Origin: UBA9676 sp963837105
GTDB taxonomy: Bacteria; Actinomycetota; Actinomycetes; Streptosporangiales; Streptosporangiaceae
NCBI GenBank assembly: GCA_963837105.1
Contig: CAWIMG010000019.1
Span: 9,940-73,939 of the forward strand
Direction of reading: 5' to 3'
Length of the DNA: 64,000 bases
Position numbers and translations under genes: made by a program. Under the pieces are notes generated by a model that was not told where the DNA came from, ran no database searches, and was given only the letters and a program-made list of their open reading frames with translations. Below, piece by piece: positions 1 to 9,633 of the stretch; within the stretch, counting starts at the first letter, position 1; each line of letters opens with the position of its first letter.

Positions 1-888
1 CTGGTCCGCGACCCCGCCGAACTCGCGCCCACCGACGTGTCGCAGCCGGTGCTCGACGCGCTGACGGTCAGCAAGGTGCGCGAGGTGCACGTGATCGGCC
101 GGCGCGGTCCGGCGCAGGCCAAGTTCACCACCAAGGAACTGCGCGAACTGGGTGAACTGGCCGGGGTGGACATCGTGGTGGACGGCCAGGAAGCCGACCC
201 GGCCGCGTCCGACGCCACTGGGGAGGGCGCCCGGCTCGCGGAAACCGACCGCCGGGTCCGCGGCAACCTGTCCGTGATCGGTGGCTGGGCGGCCCGCACC
301 CCGGCCGGGCATGACCGCCGGCTGACCGTCCGGTTCTGGCTGCGGCCGGTGAAAGTCGAAGGCGCCGAACGGGTGTCCGGCCTGACTGTCGAGCGCACGC
401 GGCTCGACGAGCAGGGCAGGCTCACCGGCACCGGCGAGCTGGAGACCATCGGCGCCCAGATGGTGCTGCGCAGCGTGGGTTACCAGAGCGTGCCGCTGGC
501 CGGGGTCCCGTTCGACGAGCGGACCCACACCGTGCCCAACGAGGCGGGCCGGGTGCTTGGCCCCGATGGCGTGCCACTGCCGGGCGAGTACGTGTCCGGC
601 TGGCTCAAGCGCGGCCCGACCGGGGTGATCGGCACCAACAAGTCCGACGCGGCGGAGACGGTCCGGTCACTGCTCGCCGACGTGGCGGACCGGCCCGGCG
701 GCGACCCGGCGGCGAGGGAGAAGCTGGCCGGCCTGCTGGCTTCCCGCGAGGTGGTGCCGGTCAGCTATGCCGACTGGCTGCGGGTGGAGCAGGCCGAAAA
801 GGATCTGGCCGCCGCGCTCGGCCGCGGCGCCCGGGTCAAGCTGGCCAGCCGGGCCGCGATCGACGCGGCCTGCCGGCCGCCCAGGTAG
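1..888 (+). CDS. fprA: Ferredoxin/adrenodoxin-type NADP+ reductase, C-terminal part (5' end outside window)
   Basis: The frame is open from the first base and ends at TAG 886-888, so about 295 C-terminal residues are present. The sequence matches the C-terminal half of the FprA/adrenodoxin reductase family of FAD flavoproteins, which pass electrons between NADPH and ferredoxins. Visible marks are VREVHVIGRRGPAQAKFT near the start (the NADP-binding segment), a central run of substrate-domain strands, and GWLKRGPTGVIGTNKSDA, which closes the FAD site in this family. The N-terminal FAD GxGxxG motif lies upstream of the window. The final 60 residues are a helical tail. Family assignment is firm; the choice between FprA and a paralogue is inferred. 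Confidence 0.88.
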   Translation: MVRDPAELAPTDVSQPVLDALTVSKVREVHVIGRRGPAQAKFTTKELRELGELAGVDIVVDGQEADPAASDATGEGARLAETDRRVRGNLSVIGGWAARTPAGHDRRLTVRFWLRPVKVEGAERVSGLTVERTRLDEQGRLTGTGELETIGAQMVLRSVGYQSVPLAGVPFDERTHTVPNEAGRVLGPDGVPLPGEYVSGWLKRGPTGVIGTNKSDAAETVRSLLADVADRPGGDPAAREKLAGLLASREVVPVSYADWLRVEQAEKDLAAALGRGARVKLASRAAIDAACRPPR

Positions 889-1246
889 CGGCCCGCCACC
901 GGCCAGCCCGGCAGCCTGCCGCCACCGGCGGGGCGGCTGGAGCTGGGCAACCCGCCCGTGGCGGGTGAGGCACGTATCCCTGTTTGTCCGGTACGGTGCC
1001 ACCATGCCCACACCCGTGCGCCGCGGCGGCGGCGCTTGATTGGTCACCCAGATGATCGCCTGGGCTTTGCAGCGGCCGCCGCCGCCCGGTTCCCGGCGCT
1101 GGCCTGCCCGGCTGGCCGCCGTCTGGACTGTGCTGAGCCATTCCCAGCTGAGCAAATTGTGGCCTGCCGGTTACGGCGCCGGCGGGCTGTCCCATTCGCC
1201 GGATCCCGGACGTCTTGATTACACCCGCAGTGGGGACAATGGGGTC
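889..1246. other. Intergenic region upstream of ppk
   Basis: This 358-bp stretch separates the reductase stop from the chosen ppk start. Open frames cross it on both strands, but they are alanine/arginine-rich shadows without family resemblance. It presumably contains the ppk promoter. No clear -35/-10 pair or hairpin could be picked by eye. Confidence 0.5.
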
Positions 1247-3367
1247 ATGGGTGGTGATCACGAGGATGAGGGCTGGACCGGTGCCGACGCGGTAATCACG
1301 GTGGATGAGCCGGTGGACGAGCTTCCGTCCGGCCGTTACTTCGACCGCGAGGAAAGCTGGCTGCGCTGGAACCAGCGGGTGCTGGAACTGGCCGAAGACG
1401 ACAGCCTGCCATTGCTGGAGCGGGTCAGATTCCTGTCCATTTTCGCTAGCAACCTGGACGAGTTCTTCATGGTCCGGGTGGCCGGCCGGATCCGCCGGAT
1501 GGCCGCCGGCCTGCCGGTCGAGACCGTGAGCGGGCTGTCAGCGGACCAGATCCTCGCCAACACACTGGAAACCGCGCGGCTGCTCCAGCTCCGGCACGCC
1601 GAGTGCTTCGCCGCCTCCGTCCTGCCCGCGCTCAGCCAGGAGGGCATCGAAATCCTGCGGTGGAAGGAACTGTCCGCCACCGAGCAGGACAATCTGCAGC
1701 AGCTGTTCCGGGAGCGGATCTACCCGGTGCTCACCCCGCTGGTGGTCGACCCGGCTCATCCGTTCCCCTACATTTCCGGCCTGTCGCTGAGCCTGGCGGT
1801 GATGATCGCCGACCCGGTCACCGGCAACACCATGTTCGCCCGGGTGAAGGTGCCGCCGCTGCTGCCCCGGTTCCTGACCGTCTCCCAGCACCGGTTCGTC
1901 CCGCTGGAGGACGTGATCGCAGCTCACCTGCCCGAGCTGTTCGGGGGCCTGGACATACTCGAGCACCATGTGTTCCGGGTGACCCGCACCCGGGACCTGG
2001 AGGTGGACGAGGACGTCAGTGAGAACCTGCTGAAGTCGATGGAGCAGGAACTGCAGCGGCGGCGGTTCGAGCCCGCCATCCGGCTGGAGGTCGAGGAGGC
2101 CATGTCCAGCGACATGCTGGACAAGCTGGTGACCGAGCTGGGTGTCGACCCGGCCGCCGTCTATCACCTGCCGGTGCCGCTGGATCTGTCCGGCCTGAAG
2201 GTCATCGCCGACCTGGATCTGCGCCAGCTCAAATACCCGGCTTTCGTCCCGTCCGAGTCGTCGCTGCCCAAGGACACCGACATCTTCAGTGCCCTGGGGC
2301 GCCGGGACGTGCTGGTGCACCTTCCCTACCACTCGTTCACCACCACGGTGGAGCGGCTGATCGTGGAAGCGGCCGCCGACCCCCGGGTGCTGGCCATCAA
2401 GCAGACCCTGTACCGGACCAGCGACACCTCCTCGATCGTGGACGCACTGATCGACGCGGCCGAGGCGGGCAAGCAGGTGGTGGTGGTGGTCGAGCTGAAG
2501 GCCCGCTTCGACGAGCGGGCGAACACCATCTGGGCGCGCAAGCTGGAGGAAGCCGGCTGCCATGTGGTGTACGGGATCGTCGGGCTGAAGACCCACTGCA
2601 AGATGGTGCTGGTGGTACGCCAGGAGCCGGACGGCTCGCTGCGGCGCTACTGCCACATCGGGACCGGCAACTATCACCCGACCACCGCCCGCCTGTATGA
2701 GGACTTCGGCCTGCTGACCGCGGACCGGGCGGTCGGCGGGGACGCCACCGACCTGTTCAACCACCTGACCGGGTACAGCCGGAAGACGTCCTACGAGCGG
2801 TTCCTGGTCGCCCCGACCAGTGTCCGGTCCGGGCTGCTGGCACGGATCGAGCGGCAGGTGGCGCGGCAGCGGCGGGGCGAGCCGGCCCGGATCGCGCTCA
2901 AATGCAACGCGATCGTCGACGAGGCGATCATCGACGCGCTGTACCGGGCGTCGATGGCGGGCGTGCCGGTGGACCTGTGGGTGCGCAGCATCTGCGCGCT
3001 GCGGCCAGGGGTGCCCGGGCTGTCGGAGAACATCCGGGTCCGCAGCGTGCTCGGCCGGTTCCTGGAGCACTCCCGCATTTACGCCTTCGGCACCGGGCAG
3101 GACGAGGACAGCGACGTGTGGATCGGCTCGGCCGACCTGATGCACCGCAACCTGGACCGCCGGGTCGAGTGCCTGGTGCGCGTGCGCGACCCGGCCCAGC
3201 AGGCGGAACTGCGCAGCCTGCTGGACCTGGCGATGGATGAGAGCACCGGATCGTGGTGGCTGGACACCGACGGCAGCTGGACCCGGCATTCCCGGGCCGC
3301 GGACGGCCAGCACCTGCGTGATCTCCAGCAGTACCTGATCAGCTCCCTGCGCGGTCAGGGATACTGA
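1247..3367 (+). CDS. ppk: Polyphosphate kinase 1
   Basis: PPK1 reversibly polymerises the gamma-phosphate of ATP into inorganic polyphosphate. From ATG 1247 the product is 706 residues, the usual size. The frame is open further upstream, but homology begins with YFDREESWLRWNQRVLELA, the PPK1 N-domain. Also visible are HPFPYISGLSLSLAV, the phospholipase-D-like core with IKQTLYRT and VVVVELKARFDERANI-type segments, the histidine region GLKTHCKMVLVVR (the likely phospho-histidine loop), and the second PLD half ending with MHRNLDRRVECLV. The stop overlaps the mutT1 start (TGATG), so the two genes are probably translationally coupled. The ppk-mutT1 pairing is also seen in mycobacteria. Confidence 0.96.
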   Translation: MGGDHEDEGWTGADAVITVDEPVDELPSGRYFDREESWLRWNQRVLELAEDDSLPLLERVRFLSIFASNLDEFFMVRVAGRIRRMAAGLPVETVSGLSADQILANTLETARLLQLRHAECFAASVLPALSQEGIEILRWKELSATEQDNLQQLFRERIYPVLTPLVVDPAHPFPYISGLSLSLAVMIADPVTGNTMFARVKVPPLLPRFLTVSQHRFVPLEDVIAAHLPELFGGLDILEHHVFRVTRTRDLEVDEDVSENLLKSMEQELQRRRFEPAIRLEVEEAMSSDMLDKLVTELGVDPAAVYHLPVPLDLSGLKVIADLDLRQLKYPAFVPSESSLPKDTDIFSALGRRDVLVHLPYHSFTTTVERLIVEAAADPRVLAIKQTLYRTSDTSSIVDALIDAAEAGKQVVVVVELKARFDERANTIWARKLEEAGCHVVYGIVGLKTHCKMVLVVRQEPDGSLRRYCHIGTGNYHPTTARLYEDFGLLTADRAVGGDATDLFNHLTGYSRKTSYERFLVAPTSVRSGLLARIERQVARQRRGEPARIALKCNAIVDEAIIDALYRASMAGVPVDLWVRSICALRPGVPGLSENIRVRSVLGRFLEHSRIYAFGTGQDEDSDVWIGSADLMHRNLDRRVECLVRVRDPAQQAELRSLLDLAMDESTGSWWLDTDGSWTRHSRAADGQHLRDLQQYLISSLRGQGY

Positions 3368-4282
3368 TGGCTGACCCGGGCGAGCCGGGTGAGATCCGCG
3401 CTGCCGGGGCAGTGCTGTGGCAGCCCGGGCCGGCCGGGCCGGAGGTGGCCCTGGTGCACCGGCCCCGCTACGACGACTGGGCGTTCCCGAAGGGGAAGAG
3501 CCTGCCCGGGGAGCACGTGCTGGTCACCGCGGTCCGCGAGGTCGCCGAGGAAACCGGCATCACGGTCGTGCTGGGCCGGCGCCTGAGCCAGGCCAGGTAT
3601 GTCAGTGACGGCCACCCGAAACGGGTGGACTACTGGGCCGCCCGTCCCGCGGCCGGCGCCGGGCCGGCGGCGGGGGCGGTGCCCAATGCCGAGGTCGACC
3701 GGCTGGAGTGGCTGCCGGTGCCAGCCGCCGGCCAGCGGCTCAGCTACCCGCACGACGCCGATCTGCTCAGCGAGTTCTCGGCTGTCCCGGCCGTATCCAC
3801 CGCCTGCATCCTGCTGCGGCACGCCGCGGCCCGGAGCAGGAAGACGTGGCGGGACGCCGGCCATGCCGATGACCTGCCCCGGCCGCTGACCGCACGCGGG
3901 CAGAGGCAGGCACGGCGGCTGGCCGCGCTGCTGGCCTGCTACGGGCCGGCCCGGGTGGTCAGCTCGTCCGCCGAGCGCTGCCTGGCCACGGTCACGGCCC
4001 TACGCCGCGCTGGCCGGCGTGCCGGTGGAAGCCGAGCCTGCCTTCCTGCCGGAGGCACCGGCGGCGGCCATGCGGGACCGGATCACCGCCCTGGCCGCCA
4101 CCGGCCAGCCGCTGGTGGTCTGCGGCCACCGGGAGAACCTGCCCGGCCTGCTGGCCGCGGTGTGCGGCAGCCTCGGTGCCCCGGTCCCGCCCGGCCCGCC
4201 GCTGCACAAGGGCACCTTCTGGGCACTGCAGCTGGGCCAGGGCCACCTCACCTCGGCCGAGCAGCACTCGCTGGAGAGCTAG
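3367..4282 (+). CDS. mutT1: MutT1-type Nudix hydrolase fused to histidine phosphatase (frameshifted)
   Basis: The N-terminal Nudix domain has the box pattern G(5x)E(7x)REVAEETGI (GKSLPGEHVLVTAVREVAEE). The C-terminal half is a phosphoglycerate-mutase-like phosphatase with the LLRHA motif and SSSAERCLAT. This two-domain layout is that of mycobacterial MutT1, which degrades oxidised or Ap4A-type nucleotides. Reading in the start frame fails after SSSAERCLATVT. The correct sequence (PYAALAGVPVEAEPAF...) continues in the +1 frame to TAG 4280-4282. One extra G near 3997 (ACGGCCC) explains the shift. It may be a sequence error or a real truncation of the phosphatase domain. The start overlaps the ppk stop. 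Confidence 0.88.
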
Positions 4283-4297
4283 CGCTGGCGCTCCCGG

Positions 4298-4849
4298 TCA
4301 GCTCAGCCTGGCCGGATCCCAGTCGAGAGTGGGCGGCAGCGCCCCCTCGAAGATCAGCAGCCACCGCTTGACCTCGGTCCCGGTGCCGCCGCTGAATCCG
4401 CCCAGCCCGTTCCCGGCAACCACCCGATGGCAGGGCACGATGATCGGGCACGGGTTGCTGGCCATCACCTGGCCGGCCACCCGGGCCGGGGGGACTGGCC
4501 CGTCGGTGGCCAGCCCGGCGCGGGCGGCGAGCTCGGCGTAGGTGACCGTCTCGCCGTACCCGACCGAGCCGAGCAGCACGGGCAGCACCGCACGCTGGGC
4601 ACCGGTGCAGCCCGACCAGTCAACGGGCAGGCCGAACACCTGGCGGCGGCCGGCGAAATACTCACCAACCTGGGTCAGTGCCTGGCTGAGCACCGCCCGG
4701 GCCGGGGCTCCGGCCGGCCCGGCGGGCGCCGGGCCGAACCGGACCCGGCTGAGGCCGGCCGCGGTGCAGCCGGCCGAGATCTCCCCGACCGGCGAGCTGA
4801 TGGTGCCCCAGGCGAGTTCGGCCACACCGGTGATTGTCGCACCGCGCAC
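4298..4849 (-). CDS. ogt: Methylated-DNA--[protein]-cysteine S-methyltransferase
   Basis: This protein removes O6-alkyl groups from guanine by irreversible transfer to its own cysteine. The 183-residue product carries the active-site motif IIVPCHRVV, followed by GNGLGGFSGG, which is typical of Ogt/MGMT C-domains. A winged-helix stretch (GYGETVTYAELAARAG) precedes it and a short N-terminal domain comes first. The start is GTG 4849. It lies just downstream of and parallel to the RNase D gene, with 13 bp between them, and converges with mutT1. Confidence 0.93.
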   Translation of the reverse strand: MRGATITGVAELAWGTISSPVGEISAGCTAAGLSRVRFGPAPAGPAGAPARAVLSQALTQVGEYFAGRRQVFGLPVDWSGCTGAQRAVLPVLLGSVGYGETVTYAELAARAGLATDGPVPPARVAGQVMASNPCPIIVPCHRVVAGNGLGGFSGGTGTEVKRWLLIFEGALPPTLDWDPARLS

Positions 4850-4862
4850 CGACAGTGCGCGG

Positions 4863-6158
4863 TCACGCCGGGTCGGCCTGCTCGCCCTTCTCGATCAGCC
4901 GGCTCAGCGCCTTGCTGATGGGCACCGCGGCCAGCTCCACCTGCCAGGGCCGCGCCCCGTGCTCGGCCAGATCGGCCGCGACCGGGGCCGGGGCCGGGGG
5001 ATCGGGCGGCCGCCAGGCGAGCCGGCGCACGATGTCGGGCGGGAGCAGGTTCTCGGCCGGCAGCGAATGCTCATCCGCCAGTGCCGCGACGACGGTGCGC
5101 ACCGCCGTCAGCCGCTGGGCGGCGACCGGATCCCGCTCAGCCCAGCGGTGCGCCGGTGGCGGGCCTTCCGGCAGCGGTGACGAGGTCCCGGGCAGGTGGG
5201 TCTCGTCCTGAGTCAGGGCCCGGTCCAGCGCGCGCTGCCAGTCCAGCGCGTGGCGGCGGGCGCCGCGGCCACGGAACGCGGCCAGCTCAGCCAGATTCAG
5301 CCGGTTGGCGGTGGCGGCCCGGGCCGCCTCCACGATCGCCGCGTCCGGGAGCACGCGGCCGGGCGACAGGTCACGCCGTCGCGCGATCCGGTCCCGCTCG
5401 TTCCACATCTCGCGCACGACGGCCAGCCCGCGCCGGGAGTGCACCCGGTGGATGCCGGAGGTGCGCCGCCAGGGATCGGCCCGGGGCGGCGGCGGCTTGG
5501 CCGCGAGCACGGCCGCGAACTCCTGCTCGGCCCAGCTGCTCTTGCCCTGCTCCTTCAGTTCCACCGCGAGTGCGTCCCGCAGTTCGATCAGGACCTCGAC
5601 GTCCAGCGCCGCGTAGCGGAGCCATTCGGCCGGCAGCGGCCGGGTGGACCAGTCCGCGGCCGCATGCCCCTTCTCCAGTGACCAGCCCAGGACCGTCTCC
5701 ACCAGCACACCGAGCCCGACCCGCGGATAGCCCAGCAGGCGGCCGGCCAGTTCGGTGTCGAACAGCAGCCGTGGCCGGTAGCCCAGCTCGGACAGGCACG
5801 GCAGGTCCTGCGAGGCCGCGTGCAGCACGACCTCGCAGCCGGCCAGCTCGGCATCCAGCGTGGACAGATCGGGGCAGGCCACGGGGTCGATCAGCACCGT
5901 GCCCGCGTCCCGGCGGCGCAGCTGGACCAGGAACGCACGGTGCCCGTACCGGTAGCCGGAGGCGCGCTCGGCGTCCACCGCCACCGCCCCGGTGCCCGCC
6001 CCCAGCCTGGCCACTGCCTCCGCGAAGGCGGCAGCCGTGGTCACCAGTGGTGGCATCCCGTCGCGCGGTTCCAGCAGCGGCGCCAACTGCTGGGTGCCAG
6101 CAGGCTGCTGTGTGTCAGGTGGCTGGCCTGGCCCGGCGGGGGAGGGCCCCCCGGTCAT
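4863..6158 (-). CDS. RNase D-like 3'-5' exonuclease with HRDC domain
   Basis: The 431-residue protein starts with a short Gly/Pro/Gln-rich leader. A DEDD exonuclease domain follows: VAVDAERASGYRYGHRAFLVQL (Exo I), a central LHAASQDLPCL (Exo II, with the conserved H and D) and YAALDVEVLIELRDAL (Exo III). A C-terminal HRDC helical region surrounds RDLSPGRVLPDAAIVEAA. Actinobacterial homologues act in stable-RNA 3'-end processing. The ATG at 6158 overlaps the DUF3000 stop (ATGA), fixing the start. The frame is open upstream only within the DUF3000 gene. Exonuclease class is secure; the RNA substrate is inferred. Confidence 0.92.
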   Translation of the reverse strand: MTGGPSPAGPGQPPDTQQPAGTQQLAPLLEPRDGMPPLVTTAAAFAEAVARLGAGTGAVAVDAERASGYRYGHRAFLVQLRRRDAGTVLIDPVACPDLSTLDAELAGCEVVLHAASQDLPCLSELGYRPRLLFDTELAGRLLGYPRVGLGVLVETVLGWSLEKGHAAADWSTRPLPAEWLRYAALDVEVLIELRDALAVELKEQGKSSWAEQEFAAVLAAKPPPPRADPWRRTSGIHRVHSRRGLAVVREMWNERDRIARRRDLSPGRVLPDAAIVEAARAATANRLNLAELAAFRGRGARRHALDWQRALDRALTQDETHLPGTSSPLPEGPPPAHRWAERDPVAAQRLTAVRTVVAALADEHSLPAENLLPPDIVRRLAWRPPDPPAPAPVAADLAEHGARPWQVELAAVPISKALSRLIEKGEQADPA

Positions 6159-6823
6159 GGCCCTCGCCGGCGGGCGGGTGGCCGGAACGCGGTCACCCCC
6201 GCCACCAGCGGTGGCAGACCGGCGGCGGCACAGATGGCGCCGCACCATGCGGCCAGGTGGCCGTCCAGCCCGGCCTGCTCACCAGGCCCGGTCCCGTCCG
6301 GCTCCGGCTCACCAACCAGTCCCATCACGCCGACCGGCGACCATGACGCCCGCAGCTCGAAGCCGGCGGTCTGCTGCTCCTCCCGCTTGGCGCCGAAGCC
6401 CTCGGTGACCACCGTGGTCACCGTCCCGCTCGGCGCGGCGTAGCCGGAGGTGCGGGCGTCCAGCGCCTCGGTCAGCCAGGACCACGCCACCTCGCCGAGC
6501 ATCGGGTCGGCGGCGATCTCCGGCTCCAGGTCGGCGCGGATGTAGATGATGACCCGCATCGGGCCGGCCCAGCCGCGCTGCCCGGCCGGATCGAACAGCA
6601 GCACGAACCGGCCGGTGGCGGCCTCGGCCTCCCCTACCCGGGCGGTCGCAGCGACGGCAGCCGCGAACGGCGCCAGCGTGCGGGGCGCGGGGACATCTTC
6701 AAATGTCAGTTCCGGGCGGACCGCGCGTACCTGTTCCTGGCCGGACCGCAGGCTGGCCACCGCCGCCGTGAAGGCCGCAGCCGCCCGGTCACCGGCTGCG
6801 GTGACCCCGCCCACCTGCCTCAT
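6155..6823 (-). CDS. DUF3000 family protein
   Basis: This 222-residue protein matches the actinobacterial DUF3000 family. It is recognisable by the central RVIIYIRADLEPEIAADPMLGEVAWSWL-type segment and by its neighbours: in other actinomycetes it also sits between an RNase D gene and hemE. Its function is unknown. No signal peptide or membrane segment is visible. Start is ATG 6823. Its stop overlaps the RNase D start by the ATGA arrangement, so the pair is a transcription unit. The conserved context suggests a housekeeping role, but nothing in the sequence identifies a reaction. Confidence 0.88.
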   Translation of the reverse strand: MRQVGGVTAAGDRAAAAFTAAVASLRSGQEQVRAVRPELTFEDVPAPRTLAPFAAAVAATARVGEAEAATGRFVLLFDPAGQRGWAGPMRVIIYIRADLEPEIAADPMLGEVAWSWLTEALDARTSGYAAPSGTVTTVVTEGFGAKREEQQTAGFELRASWSPVGVMGLVGEPEPDGTGPGEQAGLDGHLAAWCGAICAAAGLPPLVAGVTAFRPPARRRGP

Positions 6824-6853
6824 GCTCCGAGCGTACGTCGTCGCGGCGCGCCG

Positions 6854-7063
6854 TCAGGCCACCTGCCCGCGGATGCGGGACAGGGTGTCCGGTTCAGCCT
6901 GGTACGGCACGAAGCCGGACAGCAGCGCGCTGCCGCACTCGGTGCAGGACCACTCCGGGCAGTCGCCGTCGGCCGCATCGGGGCAGCTGCCCGGCAGGCC
7001 GTGGTATTGCTCGAACAGCCGGTCTGCGCCACATTCGCTGCACAGGCGGAACATCTGGCCCAT
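6854..7063 (-). CDS. Small zinc-ribbon-like hypothetical protein
   Basis: A 69-residue product starts MGQMFRLCSECGADRLFEQ. It contains two CxxC knuckles, CSEC near the N-terminus and CTEC in the middle (CPEWSCTECGSALLSGF), plus a further cysteine (GSCPD). The spacing fits a zinc ribbon. The frame opens to 7156, but that N-terminal extension is arginine-rich and unlikely. It lies between DUF3000, on the same strand, and hemE, which is divergent and about 150 bp away. A DNA- or protein-binding role is possible but not demonstrated. Confidence 0.7.
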   Translation of the reverse strand: MGQMFRLCSECGADRLFEQYHGLPGSCPDAADGDCPEWSCTECGSALLSGFVPYQAEPDTLSRIRGQVA

Positions 7064-7209
7064 ATCCCGTGACCTCCTTCGCCGCCCGTGCCGCCGCAGG
7101 CTCCGCGGCAGCACCGCCGCATGCCCGGCTGGTCCGATCGTCGCACGCCACAGCACGGCGGCGGTGGAGGCCGGCCGGCGTGTCCGGCGGCTGTGAGACG
7201 ATCACATAC

Positions 7210-8247
7210 GTGACGGCCACCACCCAGGAGTCCCCCTTCCTGCGGGCCTGCCGCCGCCAGCCCGTGCCCCACACCCCGGTCTGGTTCATGCGGCAGGCAG
7301 GCCGGTCGCTGCCGGAGTACCAGACGGCCCGCAGGCGCAAGTCGATGCTGGCCACCTGCATGAACGCGGATCTGATCACCGAGATCACCCTGCAGCCGCT
7401 GCGCCGCTACCAGGTGGATGCGGCCATCCTGTTCAGCGACATCGTGGTCCCGCTGCGCGCGGTGGGAATCGACGTGGACATCAAGCCTGGCGTCGGGCCG
7501 GTGATCGGCCACCCCATCCGCGGCCAGGCCGACCTGGCGCGGTTGCGCGGGCTGGTCCCGGCGGACGTGCCGTACCTGACCGCCGCCATCGGCTCGCTGG
7601 TCGCCGAGCTGGGCGGCACCCCGCTGATCGGGTTCGCGGGCGGCCCCTTCACGCTCGCGTCCTACCTGATCGAGGGTGGCCCGTCGAAGAACCAGGAGCG
7701 GACCAAGGCGCTGATGTACGGCGACCCGAAGCTGTGGCACGCGCTGCTGGGCCGGCTCGCCGACATCACCATCGCGTTCCTGCGGATCCAGGTCGCCGCG
7801 GGCGCCTCGGCGGTGCAGCTGTTCGATTCCTGGGTGGGCAGCCTCAGCCCGGACGACTACCGGTCGGCGGTGCTGCCGCACAGCCGCCGGATCTTCACCG
7901 AGCTGGCCGAGCCTGGCGTGCCCCGGATCCACTTCGGGGTCGGCACCGGGGAACTGCTCGGGCTGATGCGGGAAGCCGGCGCCGAGGTGATCGGCGTGGA
8001 CTGGCGGGTCAGCCTGGACGAGGCGGTGCGCCGGGTCAACGTCGGCACGGCCCTGCAGGGCAACCTGGACCCGGCGGTGCTGCTCGCACCGTGGGAGGTG
8101 GTCGAGCAGCGGGCGAAGGACGTGCTGTCCCGCGGCCGGACCGCGGAGGGGCACATCTTCAACCTCGGGCACGGGGTGCTGCCCGAGACCGACCCCGGGG
8201 TACTGGCCCACCTGGCCGACCTGGTGCACGAGCTGTCAGCGGCCTAA
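7210..8247 (+). CDS. hemE: Uroporphyrinogen decarboxylase
   Basis: HemE decarboxylates the four acetate side chains of uroporphyrinogen III to give coproporphyrinogen III in the cytoplasm. The 345-residue product has the family signature PVWFMRQAGRSLPEYQ near the N-terminus, IDVDIKPGVGP, the FAGGPFTLASYLIEGG segment and the C-terminal GNLDPAVLLAP and FNLGHGVLPETDP motifs. GTG 7210 was chosen because homology starts there; the longer frame from 7069 adds a low-complexity extension. In many actinomycetes hemG and hemQ lie close downstream. Here they resume only at 44.8 kb. Confidence 0.97.
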   Translation: MTATTQESPFLRACRRQPVPHTPVWFMRQAGRSLPEYQTARRRKSMLATCMNADLITEITLQPLRRYQVDAAILFSDIVVPLRAVGIDVDIKPGVGPVIGHPIRGQADLARLRGLVPADVPYLTAAIGSLVAELGGTPLIGFAGGPFTLASYLIEGGPSKNQERTKALMYGDPKLWHALLGRLADITIAFLRIQVAAGASAVQLFDSWVGSLSPDDYRSAVLPHSRRIFTELAEPGVPRIHFGVGTGELLGLMREAGAEVIGVDWRVSLDEAVRRVNVGTALQGNLDPAVLLAPWEVVEQRAKDVLSRGRTAEGHIFNLGHGVLPETDPGVLAHLADLVHELSAA

Positions 8248-8337
8248 GAGGACCCGTAACGCACAGCCGTTTGGCGGCCGGTAACGTCTGCCCGGGCCGC
8301 TTCTGCGCCGGACCCAGCGGACAGGGAGGGGCGGGTC

Positions 8338-9633
8338 ATGGACAAGGCACCGGTGGTGGTGCGTGATCTGACGGATTCGGTTCAGAATCAGGCGGTGCTG
8401 GAGGTGGCGTCCGCGCTGGTGGCGGGCGGTGGGCCGGCGGGGGATGCGGCGGCCGGCCATGGCCCGGCGGTGGCGGCCGAGGCGGTGGCCGCGGCCCGGT
8501 CGCGGCGGCGGCTGGCCGGGCTGGCGGGGCCGGTGCACCTGAGTGTGGTGTGGGCCATGTATGGCGAGACGGGCCGGATGGTGCCGCGGGCGGTGCACCC
8601 GCATGGGGAGGATTTCGTACGGGCCAAGGTCGCCCAGCTTGACTGGCTGACCGGTGGCCTGCCCGGCGTCACCTGGAGCATTATCGCCTGCGACGACGGA
8701 TGCCCGGACCGGCCCTCCAGCGCCGATGTGATGACGGGCATCGCGGCCGCCGAGGGCTACCCGGGGCAAGGTCACCGCAGCGTGACGGTGCTCAGGCTGG
8801 CGGATGTGATCGCGGGTGAGGTCCCGGTGAGCCCCGCCTTTGGCCGGCTGACCTCGACCGGGCAGTCCCGCAAGGGCGGATCGATCCTGGCCGCGATGGC
8901 CGCCGCCGTCCAGACCGGCCCGGTGGCGGCGGATGGCACCGGCCGGCATGTGGTTTGTTACACCGATGCGGATCTGTCCGCGAACCTGGCCCAGCTGGGG
9001 TCGCTGGCCGCGGCGGTGGTGGCCGGTGACCAGGTGGCCGGGGCGCTCGGCCAGCGGTACGGGATCGACGGGGCGGTGCTGGTCCGCCCCGATGGGCCGG
9101 TCACCGAGCCGCAGGCCACCGGCGGCAAACCGGACAAGATCATCATCTTGTTCCGCCACTTCGTCCGTGCCCTGCTCATCCCGGACCTGGCGCACGTGCC
9201 CGACACCCAGGCCGGGTTCAAGGCCTTCGACGGGCCCGCGCTCGCCCCCGCTATCGCCCAGATGACGTCTTTCAACGAGACTTTCGACGTCGAACTGCTC
9301 ATCCACCTCGCCCAGCGCTACGGGCCGCAGGCCCTGGCCGTGGAGCCGATCGTCTTCACCGAGGATTTCGCCGCGACCAACTTCCCCTCCGTTGACCCCG
9401 GCCAGCGCCACCTGGCGATGATCTACCAGATCGCCGACCTCTACGACCGGTTCGTCGCACCGGTCGCCCCCGCTGCCGGCGAAGCGGCCAGCCTGCTCGC
9501 CCTGGTCCGGGCCCTCGACCTGGACGGCTATGTGACCTTGATCGATCACCTGCGCGCCGAAGACCGCGGCGACCCGTCCCTGTTCGGCCGGCGATGGCCC
9601 GTGCAGCACCTGCGCGGCATCCTTCACCGCTGA
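8338..9633 (+). CDS. Family-2-like glycosyltransferase (GT-A fold)
   Basis: The 431-residue protein has a GT-A-like core: a strand with WSIIACDDGCPD, then CYTDADLSANLAQL (a DxD-type metal/nucleotide-sugar site), and DTQAGFKAFDGPAL. The last resembles the DTQ(C/A)GFK motif of dolichyl-phosphate-type glycosyltransferases. The first 60 residues are Ala/Gly/Arg-rich. No membrane helix is obvious, so it is probably soluble or peripheral. It starts 90 bp after hemE on the same strand and is followed by an unrelated gene, so it marks the left edge of the accessory region. Acceptor and sugar are unknown. Confidence 0.72.
   Translation: MDKAPVVVRDLTDSVQNQAVLEVASALVAGGGPAGDAAAGHGPAVAAEAVAAARSRRRLAGLAGPVHLSVVWAMYGETGRMVPRAVHPHGEDFVRAKVAQLDWLTGGLPGVTWSIIACDDGCPDRPSSADVMTGIAAAEGYPGQGHRSVTVLRLADVIAGEVPVSPAFGRLTSTGQSRKGGSILAAMAAAVQTGPVAADGTGRHVVCYTDADLSANLAQLGSLAAAVVAGDQVAGALGQRYGIDGAVLVRPDGPVTEPQATGGKPDKIIILFRHFVRALLIPDLAHVPDTQAGFKAFDGPALAPAIAQMTSFNETFDVELLIHLAQRYGPQALAVEPIVFTEDFAATNFPSVDPGQRHLAMIYQIADLYDRFVAPVAPAAGEAASLLALVRALDLDGYVTLIDHLRAEDRGDPSLFGRRWPVQHLRGILHR

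Noticed and set aside
1538..3313. Long minus-strand open frame across ppk
   Set aside because: It is the antisense of ppk, with repetitive Pro/Gln/His/Val content and no family match; high GC keeps shadow frames open.
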